64,000 nt of DNA. Origin: Spirochaetota bacterium (GTDB lineage: Bacteria > Spirochaetota > Spirochaetia > Treponematales > Treponemataceae). Below, piece by piece: positions 8,490 to 16,181 of this stretch (the stretch's first letter is position 1; each line of letters begins with the position of its first letter). Both the position numbers and the translations under genes were made by a program. The notes beneath the pieces were generated by a model. The model was not told where the DNA came from. It searched no databases and saw only the letters and a list, made by a program, of their open reading frames with translations. The stretch spans positions 223,991-287,990 of the forward strand of contig JAEXRH010000016.1 in NCBI GenBank assembly GCA_023438065.1, given 5' to 3'.

Positions 8490-8602
8490 TCCCGGGATAA
8501 GCCGTAAATTGAAGGTCCCGCCCATGAGCGGGACCATGCTTGAAGTTTCTGGATTTTGTCTCTACGACAAAACCCTCAGAAGCAACAAGACTTAGCCCGG
8601 GA
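8490..8602. ncRNA. Putative structured RNA or small inverted-repeat element
   Basis: TCCCGGGATAAG (8490-8501) pairs with CTTAGCCCGGGA (8591-8602) at 11 of 12 positions. Inside lie two further hairpins: GGTCCCGC/GCGGGACC (8514-8535, loop of six, perfect) and TTTTGTC/GACAAAA (8554-8572, perfect), the second extended by TTCTG/CAGAA outside. This is a three-way junction, 113 nt in all. It is not a canonical tRNA. A small mobile element with 12-bp terminal inverted repeats is the alternative. The wider gene-free stretch is 8295-8636; bases 8458-8475 hold another small hairpin. Confidence 0.4.
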
Positions 8603-8636
8603 CGATTCCGCCATTCACTTCAGGCTATGCCGAACA

Positions 8637-9842
8637 TCATCCCAGCATCGACCGGAGCAGCTCCATTCCCCGGGAGGCGAGCCAAGGGGCCTCGGGGTCG
8701 TGGGAGATGTAGGTGAGGTGGAGGCGGCCGGCGCTGGTGTTGGCGCCCATAACGCGATGGCCGGCCTGGTTGACGTTGAAAATGGGGGCGTGGAGACCGG
8801 TGAACGCGAGCTCGCCGCAAGAGACCGGCCAGTCGAGACGGCCGACGTTACTGATCGAGAGGTCGTAGTCCACGGTGAAGGAGGGGATGGCGGGCATCTT
8901 CTCCACGATGGAGCTGACGACCTGGCCCTGGATAAAAAGGGCCGGGGTGATGGCCTTCTCCATCGCGACTTTGGCCGTGCGTGCCATCTCCCAAAGATCA
9001 CTCGATCCCTCGATCTCGACCATCGCAAGGCCCGTGCAGATCGGATGGGCGGGACTCGAGCCGTCCTTCAGGAAGCGGCGAAGGTTCACGGGGATCTCGG
9101 CGTAATGCTTATCCTGATCGGGATAGCGCTCGGCGAAGGGGGAGATGAAGGCGGCGCAGAGCGCGCCCTGCACCGTGGTCCCCTCCGAGCGGCATCTTTC
9201 GCCGAGTCGTGAGGTCTCCGCTACGGACAGCTCCATCGGCACGAATTGGCGGGGATGGGTCGGGGCTTTGAAGGACCAGGGAGCCGGGGGAGGGGCGTCG
9301 GGTGGAACGGCGGCCTCCATCGTTTTGATCTCGCGGAGAACCTCGTCCGGGAGGGCCTCGGCGATGGGGATGGGTGTGGTCGAGGGAAGCTCCAGATCGG
9401 GGTCGCCCAGAAAGGCGAGAAGGTCGCGCATGGCCAGCATCGCGGAGCCGCCGTCGGCGGTGCTGTGGTCGTTGACCAGGATGAGGTCGGCGCTCGCGCT
9501 GTCCTGAACCAGTATGCAAGAGGCTAACGGGCCGTTCGCGAAGTTCGGCCGGACCCGCAGGGCCTGGTCGGTGACCTGGATCCATGAGTCGGGTGAGGTC
9601 TTGGGGACATACGTCGCCTTCATGGGCTGGGCGAACGCGTCGGTGAAGTACGCTTCCCCGCTTTCCTCTACCAGGACCCGGGCAACCAGCATGGGGTAAC
9701 GTTTCCCGAGTTTCCGGAGGGCCTCGTCCAGGGCCTCGAGTTCGATGCAACCCTTGAAATGGGCGACGGAGGCGAAATTGAAGCTGTTGGTCGAGGGGAT
9801 GAACATGCGCTGTCCTCGCCGGCGGGTCAGGGGTAATCTCAT
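8637..9842 (-). CDS. Condensation-domain-like acyltransferase
   Basis: The 401-residue protein resembles stand-alone condensation or PapA5/alcohol-acetyltransferase enzymes. The active-site motif is NDHSTADGG (HxxxDG, about residues 125-133), and the first 60 residues have the usual pattern F..V.HFKG.I....L..AL..L..RYP.L. A later QGALCAAF...F and FTVDYDLSISNVGRLDWP correspond to conserved structural segments. It would transfer an acyl group to an alcohol or amine; donor and acceptor are not evident, and no carrier protein or synthetase is adjacent. ATG follows GGAGG. A run of ten cytosines lies 79 bases upstream. Confidence 0.8.
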   Translation of the reverse strand: MRLPLTRRRGQRMFIPSTNSFNFASVAHFKGCIELEALDEALRKLGKRYPMLVARVLVEESGEAYFTDAFAQPMKATYVPKTSPDSWIQVTDQALRVRPNFANGPLASCILVQDSASADLILVNDHSTADGGSAMLAMRDLLAFLGDPDLELPSTTPIPIAEALPDEVLREIKTMEAAVPPDAPPPAPWSFKAPTHPRQFVPMELSVAETSRLGERCRSEGTTVQGALCAAFISPFAERYPDQDKHYAEIPVNLRRFLKDGSSPAHPICTGLAMVEIEGSSDLWEMARTAKVAMEKAITPALFIQGQVVSSIVEKMPAIPSFTVDYDLSISNVGRLDWPVSCGELAFTGLHAPIFNVNQAGHRVMGANTSAGRLHLTYISHDPEAPWLASRGMELLRSMLG

Positions 9843-9920
9843 GGGTTTGCCTCCGTGGGGACATTGTGCCGAAATCGTGCGGATTGATCAATTATTTTTT
9901 TTACCGAAAAAACGAGGGGT

Positions 9921-9930
9921 CCCCCCCCCC
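9921..9930. repeat. Homopolymeric C10 tract
   Basis: Ten consecutive cytosines lie between the divergent acyltransferase and ABC transporter genes, 79 bases upstream of the acyltransferase start. Tracts of this length are prone to slipped-strand changes and could alter promoter spacing. Confidence 0.6.
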
Positions 9931-9983
9931 AAGCGAAAGCCACCGATAAGCCGGCGCGATACGGATTTATTATCACACATTTC

Positions 9984-10012
9984 TTGACAATTCGGGGAAC
10001 CCGATCAATACT
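9984..10012 (+). promoter_or_regulatory. Promoter of the small peptide and ABC operon
   Basis: Consensus -35 TTGACA (9984-9989), 17-base spacer, -10 AATACT (10007-10012, four of six). Confidence 0.6.
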
Positions 10013-10052
10013 GATGTATCAAATCACAAATCTAGGGAAAGCAGGTAACCGT

Positions 10053-10109
10053 ATGATCGCATTATTGGTAGTAATAATTCTCGTTATCGTAATCATCAAG
10101 CTTATTTAA
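10053..10109 (+). CDS. 18-residue hydrophobic peptide
   Basis: The frame reads MIALLVVIILVIVIIKLI, almost wholly membrane-spanning, and would be a single short helix. AGG sits eight bases before the ATG, and a good promoter lies 40 bases further up. The stop codon is one base from the start of the ABC ATPase, so translation of the peptide could be coupled to it. It may be a membrane microprotein that binds the transporter, or a leader peptide. No family is recognised. Confidence 0.5.
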   Translation: MIALLVVIILVIVIIKLI

Positions 10110-10110
10110 A

Positions 10111-10806
10111 ATGGGTGCCCCGGACAGGCACATCGAGGTTCGCGCCCTGGCGAAGCTCTATACGCCCACGAGAGGCTTGCGTGGCGTCAGCTTCTCCGCG
10201 AGCAAAGGCGAACTGATCGCGATAGTCGGCCACAACGGCGCCGGGAAGTCCACGATGCTGAAGCTCCTCGCGTGCGCCTTGCGCCCCGATTCGGGGGCGG
10301 TGTCGGTTGACGGCATCCCGTTCGCTGACCGGAGGGGCATCGTACGGAAGGTCGGCTACGTTCCGGAGACCCCGAACCTCTCCGACGGTTTCTCCGTCGC
10401 CTATAACCTCGAGATCTTCGCGCGTCTTTTCGGGTGCGGCAAGGACAGGATCGACTGGGCCCTCCGAGAATTCGAGCTCGAGAAATTCGCGCGTTCTCCC
10501 GTCCGCACCCTCTCGAAGGGACTCAAGCAGCGCGTCAATATCGCCCGCTCACTCATCCCCGACCCCGCCGTGCTCCTCCTCGACGAGCCGACCTCGGCCC
10601 TCGATTTCGGGATGACGGCGGAGGTGTATCAGCTCATCAGGGGGATCCACGCGAGCGGAAAAACCGTTCTCTTCACGACGCACCGGCCCGAGGAGATACG
10701 CACGCTCGCGACGCGGATACTCGCCATCCACGAGGGTTCTCTCGTCTTCGACGGGACGCCCGAGGAGTACCTCGCGTCGGATTTTTACGGGACGCTCTAC
10801 ACATGA
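10111..10806 (+). CDS. ABC transporter ATP-binding protein
   Basis: A 231-residue nucleotide-binding subunit with Walker A GHNGAGKST, signature LSKGLKQRVNIAR, and Walker B VLLLDEPTSALD followed by the switch histidine in TTHRPEE. The shape is that of short export-type ATPases (CcmA/NatA-like, as in ABC-2 systems). It energises the permease encoded directly downstream, whose ATG overlaps this stop codon as ATGA. It is one base downstream of an 18-residue hydrophobic peptide. Confidence 0.93.
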   Translation: MGAPDRHIEVRALAKLYTPTRGLRGVSFSASKGELIAIVGHNGAGKSTMLKLLACALRPDSGAVSVDGIPFADRRGIVRKVGYVPETPNLSDGFSVAYNLEIFARLFGCGKDRIDWALREFELEKFARSPVRTLSKGLKQRVNIARSLIPDPAVLLLDEPTSALDFGMTAEVYQLIRGIHASGKTVLFTTHRPEEIRTLATRILAIHEGSLVFDGTPEEYLASDFYGTLYT

Positions 10807-11825
10807 TACGAAACGCGCTCACCCTCGTCAGGCACGACCTCGCGGTCGCCATCAAGAACAAGACCTTCATCCTCCTCGTATGCATTCCCCTTTTCGTCTT
10901 CGCCACCCTCGCGCTCGTCGACGACGAAAGCGGTCGGACGAAGGCAATGCCCGTCGGGTATCTCGCGGGAGAAGGAGATAAAAGCGCGATGCGCGCGGCC
11001 CTCGCCCAGGCGGGCGCCTTTTTTTCCGTGCGCGACGTCGCGACGCGCGAGGAAGGGATAGACCTGCTCGAGCGGGGCTCGATACGCGCGCTGCTCCTGC
11101 CTGACGAATCAGGCGGCGCGGTCGCCCTGGTGACGAAGCGAAACTCGCCGGACACGGTCGAGCTCGTCCAGCGGCTTCAGGGACTCCAGATCGCCGCGAC
11201 CGGGGACGGGAAAAACTGGCTCGCGGGGATCGAGTCGCTGCGGAACGTATCCGCGAGCGCGTCGTCCCTTCCCACCTGGCTTCTCATGGTCATCCTCATC
11301 GTCGCGTTCTTCGTCCTCCCCGCGCAGGTCGCGGAGGAGAAGGAAAAGCAGTGGCTCGCCGGTCTCCTTCAGACGCCGATGCGGGAGGAGGAATGGCTTT
11401 TCGCGAAGATCGTCTACGGTATCTTCCTTTCGGCGCTCCCGGCGGCGGCGCTTCACCTCCTCGGCAAGACGGGCTTCCCCGGATGGCAATACGGATTGAC
11501 GCTCGCGCTCGGGATCTTTTGTTTCGGGGCCGCGGGCGTGACGCTCGGCCTCCTTTGCCGAAATCAGGCGACCGCGCGCACGATCGGCGTCATCTGCTAT
11601 CTCCCGCTCATCCTTCCCGTGGCGCTCCATGACTCGTCGTCCGCGCTGAGGACGATAGCGCCCGTCATGCCGTCGTTCGCGCTCTTCAACCCGGTCCGGT
11701 CGCTCATGGACGGAAGCGCCGCTTCGCGGCTTTTCCCCGCCGAATGGGCCGTTCTCGCGGGTCTCGGCCTCGTCTCCGTCATCCTCTCGCGCCGATTGCT
11801 GAAAGCCCGCTGGCTCATGCAATAG
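10803..11825 (+). CDS. ABC-2 type permease
   Basis: The 340-residue product has the NatB-like layout: a first helix (FILLVCIPLFVFATLALV), a large extracytoplasmic domain of about 150 residues, then five or so helices from WLLMVILIVAFFVLPAQV to the C-terminus. The motif 'EEKEKQWLAGLLQTPM' after the second helix is characteristic (EKE...LL.TP). The start ATG 10803 overlaps the ATPase stop; the longer open frame upstream is in the wrong register with the ATPase. The cargo is unknown; sodium, drug or peptide export are all possible for this family. Confidence 0.87.
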   Translation: MIRNALTLVRHDLAVAIKNKTFILLVCIPLFVFATLALVDDESGRTKAMPVGYLAGEGDKSAMRAALAQAGAFFSVRDVATREEGIDLLERGSIRALLLPDESGGAVALVTKRNSPDTVELVQRLQGLQIAATGDGKNWLAGIESLRNVSASASSLPTWLLMVILIVAFFVLPAQVAEEKEKQWLAGLLQTPMREEEWLFAKIVYGIFLSALPAAALHLLGKTGFPGWQYGLTLALGIFCFGAAGVTLGLLCRNQATARTIGVICYLPLILPVALHDSSSALRTIAPVMPSFALFNPVRSLMDGSAASRLFPAEWAVLAGLGLVSVILSRRLLKARWLMQ

Positions 11826-11890
11826 GAACGCGGCCTTTCGCCGCGGCGCGCTTTCCGCCTGCGTCGGGCGATCGCGGACAAGGCGGACGA

Positions 11891-11919
11891 TTGCGCCGGG
11901 CGACACATTCCGGTAGAAT
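11891..11919 (+). promoter_or_regulatory. Promoter for a leaderless transporter mRNA
   Basis: TTGCGC (11891-11896), 17-base spacer, TAGAAT (11914-11919). The -10 ends six bases before ATG 11926 and no ribosome binding site is present. Confidence 0.45.
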
Positions 11920-11925
11920 CGCGGC

Positions 11926-12858
11926 ATGTCGGTATTTATAAACCTTTTCGTCCGGATCGTTCCGCTCTACGCCGTAATCCTTCTCGGTTTCGTCGCGACG
12001 CGCGCGTTGAAGGTCAGCAGGGAATCGATCGCGAAACTGCTCATCTACGCCATCGCTCCCGTCATCGTGTTCACGGGAGCGCTCAACGCCGAGATAACGC
12101 CCGCGACGATGAGCCTGCCCTTCCTCTTCTTTCTCGCGGGATCCGTCCTCTCGCTCGCCCTCTATTCGCTCGGGAAGTTCGTCTTTCGCGACAGCACCGG
12201 AAACATCCTCGCCTTTACGGCGGGAACGGGAAACACCGGATACTTCGGCCTGCCGGTCATCCTCGCGGTATTCGGCGACAAGGCCCTCTCGCCCGCGGTT
12301 CTCGCGACGCTCGGGCTGATACTCTTCGAGAATACCCTCGGCTTTTACCTCACCTCGCGGGGAAAGCACGGTCCGCGCGAAAGCCTTCTCAAGATCGCGA
12401 AACTCCCCGCGATTTACGCGTTTTCCGCGGGTCTTGCGCTCAACCTCGCCGGTTTTGACCTTGGCGGGATCGCTCTCGCGGAAAGTTTCCTCAACAACTT
12501 CAAGGGTACCTATACCGTACTCGGGATGATGATGATCGGCATGGGCCTCGCGACGGTCAGGTTCCGTCATATCGACTTCGCCTTCATCGCCCTTTCCTTC
12601 ATCGCGAAATTCGCGCTCTGGCCGGCGCTCATGCTCCTCGTCCTCTTCGTCGACGCGAACGCGCTCGCTATCTATCCGCGTGACGCGCGCGGGGTCCTTT
12701 TCACGCTTTCACTCGTGCCGCTCGCGGCGAATACCGTCACCTTCGCAGCCGAGCTCGACGTCCATCCCGACAAGGCCGCGGCCGCGGTTTTCCTGAGCAC
12801 GCTCTTCGCGCTCTTCTATATCCCGCTCATGACCGTCCTCTTCGGGATGACCGCGTAA
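11926..12858 (+). CDS. AEC family transporter (auxin efflux carrier-like)
   Basis: A 310-residue integral membrane protein with about ten helices arranged as two five-helix halves. Family features include the early 'VPLYAVILLGFVATR' helix, AFTAGTGNTGYFGLPVILAVFG (the helix-breaking N-T-G-Y-F-G-L-P motif after helix 4), and the conserved PLAANTVTFAAEL near the end. AEC carriers move small organic anions such as malate or other carboxylates. The gene is solitary, with an immediate upstream -10 element. Confidence 0.88.
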   Translation: MSVFINLFVRIVPLYAVILLGFVATRALKVSRESIAKLLIYAIAPVIVFTGALNAEITPATMSLPFLFFLAGSVLSLALYSLGKFVFRDSTGNILAFTAGTGNTGYFGLPVILAVFGDKALSPAVLATLGLILFENTLGFYLTSRGKHGPRESLLKIAKLPAIYAFSAGLALNLAGFDLGGIALAESFLNNFKGTYTVLGMMMIGMGLATVRFRHIDFAFIALSFIAKFALWPALMLLVLFVDANALAIYPRDARGVLFTLSLVPLAANTVTFAAELDVHPDKAAAAVFLSTLFALFYIPLMTVLFGMTA

Positions 12859-13172
12859 AGCCATTAAAAAAAGACCGCGCCCCAAGCCTTGCGGGACGGT
12901 CCCTTTCATAGTATACTGAACTTGTCGGACAGGAATCCGGATATCGTCTATCACCGGATCGGAGCGGCGGGATCGCGCATCAATCGCGGCCGCGGAATTG
13001 CGCTCCGTTACATGTTCATCCAAACAGTTTTTACGGGATCAACCTGCATGCGAATCAACGAGTATGAGTGACGGCGCCAGCCTTCGCTTTCTCCGCATAA
13101 AGGCGTCATCGTCTCCAACGGGAACGTCGCGAGCTTGATCGCGGCGAAATCAACGAACAAGGAAGGTGCTGA
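12859..13172. other. Intergenic region with a hairpin and possible gene scrap
   Basis: An imperfect hairpin (GACCG...CGGTC, about 12873-12901) follows the AEC gene. At about 13095-13172 a frame reads KGVIVSNGNVASLIAAKSTNK and then stops; it has protein-like composition but no start, and could be the tail of a decayed gene. No intact gene is supported. Confidence 0.35.
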
Positions 13173-13946
13173 GTGAGAATCGGTTTATTCGGTTTTGGCC
13201 GGACGGGAAGACTCGTCGCGGAAGAGATCATCAAGGATCCCGAATGCGAGCTCGCGTGGGTCGTGCGCGGCACGAATAAGGACAATCACGAATACGCGAG
13301 CCATTTTCTCGGGTATCCCCAAAGCGACCAAGGGCTATTCTTCAGCAAGGAAGAAACGGCGAAAGAGGGATTTTTCGCCGAGCGGCGCGTCGACGCGATC
13401 ATCGATTTTTCCTCGTCCGAGGCGATTCATGAGTACGCAAGCGCGGCCGAGTGCGGGACGCGCATCGTCTCGGCGATCTCGAACTACGGGGAGGCGGAGC
13501 TCGAGGTCTTGCGCGCGCTCGCCGAAAGAACGGCGGTGCTCCATTCGCCGAACATCACGCTCGGCATCAACTTTCTCCTCGTCGCCTCACAGATACTCAG
13601 GCAGATCGTGCCTCACGCGGACATCGAGGTCATCGAGGAGCATTTCAGGCAAAAAGCGGGAGCCTCGGGCACCGCGCTCAAGATCGCGGAAAAGCTCGGA
13701 CTCGACCCGGTCAAGCACGTAAACTCGATCCGCGTCGGCGGGATCATCGGCAAGCACGAGGTCGTCTTCGGGCTTCCGAACCAGACGATCAGGCTCACCC
13801 ACGAGGCGATATCGCGCGCGGCGTTCGGCACCGGCGCGATCTTCGCGGCGAAAAGCCTCGCGACGGCGAGCGCGGGCCTCTACACGATGGAAGAGATCAT
13901 GCGCTCCATGATCGTCGAGAACATCGCGCCGAACGCCGTGCTCTAG
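13173..13946 (+). CDS. dapB: Dihydrodipicolinate reductase-like protein
   Basis: The 257-residue protein has the DapB layout: an N-terminal Rossmann motif (IGLFGFGRTGRLV), the FSSSEAIHEY loop, SPNITLGINFLLVASQIL, and the C-terminal catalytic stretch EEHFRQKAGASGTALKIAE. DapB reduces dihydrodipicolinate to tetrahydrodipicolinate in lysine and diaminopimelate synthesis. In classical DapB this segment is E.HH..K.DAPSGTA; here the second histidine is Phe and DAP is AGA, so the enzyme is divergent and might reduce something else. The start is GTG, six bases after AAGGAAGG. No other lysine genes are nearby. Confidence 0.7.
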   Translation: MRIGLFGFGRTGRLVAEEIIKDPECELAWVVRGTNKDNHEYASHFLGYPQSDQGLFFSKEETAKEGFFAERRVDAIIDFSSSEAIHEYASAAECGTRIVSAISNYGEAELEVLRALAERTAVLHSPNITLGINFLLVASQILRQIVPHADIEVIEEHFRQKAGASGTALKIAEKLGLDPVKHVNSIRVGGIIGKHEVVFGLPNQTIRLTHEAISRAAFGTGAIFAAKSLATASAGLYTMEEIMRSMIVENIAPNAVL

Positions 13947-13969
13947 CCGCCCATTGACGCGCCGTATCG

Positions 13970-14086
13970 TCAGAGCGCGCCGGCGAGCCCCTGCGCGACG
14001 AGCGAGACGAGGGCGACGGAGAGCGCGATGCCGGAAAGGATCGATGTCGGTCGATGACCGGATGAGGGAGATCGTTTCTTGGGCAC
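13970..14086 (-). CDS. Small single-pass membrane protein
   Basis: A 38-codon frame starts at GTG 14086 (VPKKRSP, positive N-terminus) and ends in a hydrophobic helix ILSGIALSVALVSLVAQGLAGAL. A TAGTAT element lies four bases upstream of the GTG, which would make it leaderless. It lies between dapB-like and marR genes on the opposite strand. No homologue is recognised, and chance cannot be excluded in this GC-rich sequence. Confidence 0.3.
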   Translation of the reverse strand: MPKKRSPSSGHRPTSILSGIALSVALVSLVAQGLAGAL

Positions 14087-14131
14087 CCGTATACTATCCA
14101 GAAAACGGGATCGGCTTCTGCCGTGAGTTAT

Positions 14132-14156
14132 CATATAATGTATTTGACATTATATG
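14132..14156 (+). promoter_or_regulatory. Likely MarR operator upstream of marR-hgcAB
   Basis: CATATAATGT (14132-14141) and ACATTATATG (14147-14156) form a perfect ten-base inverted repeat around a five-base spacer. It overlaps the -35 box of the marR promoter, the place expected for autorepression by a MarR dimer. Confidence 0.65.
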
Positions 14157-14173
14157 CAATATACACATATAAT
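14144..14173 (+). promoter_or_regulatory. Consensus promoter of marR-hgcA-hgcB
   Basis: Perfect TTGACA (14144-14149) and perfect TATAAT (14168-14173) with an 18-base spacer. The -10 ends six bases before ATG 14180, so the transcript is probably leaderless. Confidence 0.75.
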
Positions 14174-14179
14174 ACGTTC

Positions 14180-14683
14180 ATGAGCGCAGAAAAAAGCACG
14201 CTGAATCCGACGGTACGAGCTTTCAGGAAAGGCATACGCTCCCTCGAGCGGCAGATCGAGCTTTCGCTCGCGAGCCAGACCGAATGTTGCGGGGTGACCC
14301 CCGCGCAATGCCATGTCCTTCTCGAGGTCGCCGACAGGGACGATCCGAGCGTCGGGGAGCTCGCCGAGGCGCTCGAGCTCGACGCATCTACCCTCTCGCG
14401 GGCCGTCGACGGACTCGTGAAACTCGGTCTCGCGGAGCGCACCGAAGACCCGGAGAACCGGAGACGCTTCCTCGTGCGCCTGTCGGAAAAAGGACGAAGC
14501 AAGGTCGGGGAAATCGACGGGACCTGCGACGAGTACTACGAGGGATTCCTCGAAGGATTGCCGACCGCTGAACGGAAACTGCTCGTCGACTCGCTTCCGC
14601 GCCTGGTGGAAGCCTTTCGCTCCTGGCGGATAAAGGCCGAGAAAACGGGATGCTGCGCGACGCGCGAAAGGAAGCGACGATGA
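14180..14683 (+). CDS. MarR family regulator with cysteine pairs
   Basis: A 167-residue winged-helix protein. The MarR DNA-binding domain runs VTPAQCHVLLEVADRDDPSVGELAEALELDASTLSRAVDGLVKLGLAER, then the wing TEDPENRRRFLVRLSEKG. Cysteines are unusual: a vicinal pair plus a third in TECCGVTPAQC at the start of the domain, and another pair near the C-terminus (KTGCCATRERK). This arrangement suggests a metal or thiol sensor. Its stop overlaps the hgcA start as ATGA, so it is in one transcript with hgcA and hgcB. It is preceded by a consensus promoter and a perfect inverted repeat. ATG 14180 is preferred over the upstream start in the same frame because of the -10 position. Confidence 0.88.
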   Translation: MSAEKSTLNPTVRAFRKGIRSLERQIELSLASQTECCGVTPAQCHVLLEVADRDDPSVGELAEALELDASTLSRAVDGLVKLGLAERTEDPENRRRFLVRLSEKGRSKVGEIDGTCDEYYEGFLEGLPTAERKLLVDSLPRLVEAFRSWRIKAEKTGCCATRERKRR

Positions 14684-15765
14684 ATATACTGTTCGGAAAA
14701 GCCGGTACGGTCGCCGAAAGGCAGGCGGGTTTCATCGCGCTCGAGGAGCTGAAGAAACCGTGGGTCGAGTCCTTCATCCTCCGCGAGGGAAGGACGTTCC
14801 CGAAGGTCGCCACGAGACTCACGACGGCCGACCGGCTCGGGAGCGCCCGGGCGCGGTGGGGATACGGTCGCATGGATTACGCGGTGCTCCCCGGCGTATA
14901 CGCCGTGGGGAACCCTTCGCGTGAGTCGTCGGTCTTCGTTACCGCGAACTACAAGATGAGCTTCGACGCGCTCCGCTCGAGCCTTTCGGGCTTCGACGCG
15001 TGGATCCTCGTCCTCGACACCAAGGGAATCAACGTCTGGTGCGCCGCGGGAAAGGGAACCTTCGGCACTGACGAGCTCGTTTCGCGCCTCGCGAAGACCA
15101 AGCTCGCCTCGCTCGTCGCGGGCCGCGAGCTCATCCTTCCGCAGCTCGGGGCGTCGGGTGTGTCCGGCCACGAGGTCGCGCGACGGTCCGGTTTCCGCGT
15201 CGTCTGGGGCCCGGTACGCGCGCGCGACATCGGTCCCTGGCTCGACGCGGGAAGGACAAAAACCGACGAAATGAGATCGGTTACCTTCACGCTCCGCGAA
15301 CGGCTCGCGGTCGCGCCGATCGAGTTAGCGCGAACCTGGCCGCTCGTCCCCGCGGCGCTCGCCCTCGCCTTCCTCTTCGCGCTTCCCCTCGACGCGCGCT
15401 TTCTTTCCCGCTCCGTGCCCATTGCCGTTCTCGTCGCCGGGATCGGTCCCGTCGGGACGCTCCTCTTCCCCGCCCTGCTCCCCTTCCTTCCGTCGCGGGC
15501 CTTCGCGGTCAAGGGCGCGGTTCTCGGAGCGGCGTGGGCGCTCGCCTGCTCGATCGCGTTCGCCCTTTCTCCCGGGATCGCGGCGGGTGCCACGCTCGTC
15601 GCGACGCCGGTCGTGGCGTTTCTCGCGATGAACTTCACCGGCTCCTCGACCTACACCTCGCAGCCCGGAGCGCTTCTCGAGGTAGACCGGGGATTTTGGC
15701 CGATGGCGCTCTCGCTCGTCGCGGGATTCGCCCTTGCCGCGGCGGCAAGGGTTCTCGGAATATAG
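14680..15765 (+). CDS. hgcA: HgcA, mercury-methylating corrinoid protein
   Basis: HgcA carries the methyl group, as methyl-cobalamin, that is passed to Hg(II) to form methylmercury. The 361-residue protein has the corrinoid-binding domain first: YAVGNPSRESSVFVTANYKMSFD (73-95) and the diagnostic cap helix NVWCAAGKGTFGT with Cys121 as the lower cobalt ligand, then ILPQLGASGVSGHEVA. The C-terminal half (from about 225) has five hydrophobic helices, as in known HgcA. Length fits the family. The start ATG 14680 overlaps the marR stop and follows AAGGAAG. hgcB lies 25 bases downstream. The motif match leaves little doubt. Confidence 0.96.
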   Translation: MNILFGKAGTVAERQAGFIALEELKKPWVESFILREGRTFPKVATRLTTADRLGSARARWGYGRMDYAVLPGVYAVGNPSRESSVFVTANYKMSFDALRSSLSGFDAWILVLDTKGINVWCAAGKGTFGTDELVSRLAKTKLASLVAGRELILPQLGASGVSGHEVARRSGFRVVWGPVRARDIGPWLDAGRTKTDEMRSVTFTLRERLAVAPIELARTWPLVPAALALAFLFALPLDARFLSRSVPIAVLVAGIGPVGTLLFPALLPFLPSRAFAVKGAVLGAAWALACSIAFALSPGIAAGATLVATPVVAFLAMNFTGSSTYTSQPGALLEVDRGFWPMALSLVAGFALAAAARVLGI

Positions 15766-15790
15766 ACTACGGATAAACGGAGGATAATCG

Positions 15791-16105
15791 ATGGCGCGGG
15801 GATACCTTAAAAACGGAGAAACACTTTCGCTCGACGCGAGTCGCTGCGTCGGCTGCGGCGCGTGCGTCGAGGTATGCCCGCACGCGGTCTTCAGGATCGA
15901 CTCGGGTAAGGCGGGGATCGTCGATCGAGTCTCGTGTATGGAGTGCGGGGCGTGCGCGAAGAACTGCCCGGCGGGAGCGCTCGCGGTGACCGCGGGCGTC
16001 GGCTGCGCGGCGGCGATCATCCTCGGCAAGATCTTCGGGACGGAACCGACCTGCGACTGCGGGTCGGCTGCCGGAGGCAAGAAGAAAAAAACCGCGTGCT
16101 GCTGA
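15791..16105 (+). CDS. hgcB: HgcB, ferredoxin partner of HgcA
   Basis: HgcB is a membrane-associated 2[4Fe-4S] ferredoxin thought to reduce the corrinoid of HgcA and help deliver mercury. The 104-residue product has both cluster motifs, CVGCGACVEVCP (19-30) and the diagnostic CMECGACAKNCP (49-60), then a hydrophobic stretch (VGCAAAIILGKIF) and a cysteine-rich tail with CDCG and a final vicinal Cys-Cys, the conserved C-terminal pair of HgcB. GGAGG precedes the ATG. Together with hgcA this is the full gene pair required for methylation. Confidence 0.95.
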   Translation: MARGYLKNGETLSLDASRCVGCGACVEVCPHAVFRIDSGKAGIVDRVSCMECGACAKNCPAGALAVTAGVGCAAAIILGKIFGTEPTCDCGSAAGGKKKKTACC

Positions 16106-16181
16106 CTCAGGTCGTCGAACGCCGCAAGCGTCCGGCAACGCCCGTCAGGACGAAAGACGAATCGATCGTCCGATCAATCGA

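Noticed and set aside
8490..8602. A tRNA or tmRNA gene
   Set aside because: The outer stem looks like an acceptor stem, but there is no T-loop, D-loop or anticodon arm of proper size on either strand.
13954..14172. A 72-codon plus-strand frame between dapB-like and marR
   Set aside because: Arg-rich composition and it runs through the marR promoter; the minus-strand membrane peptide is more plausible.
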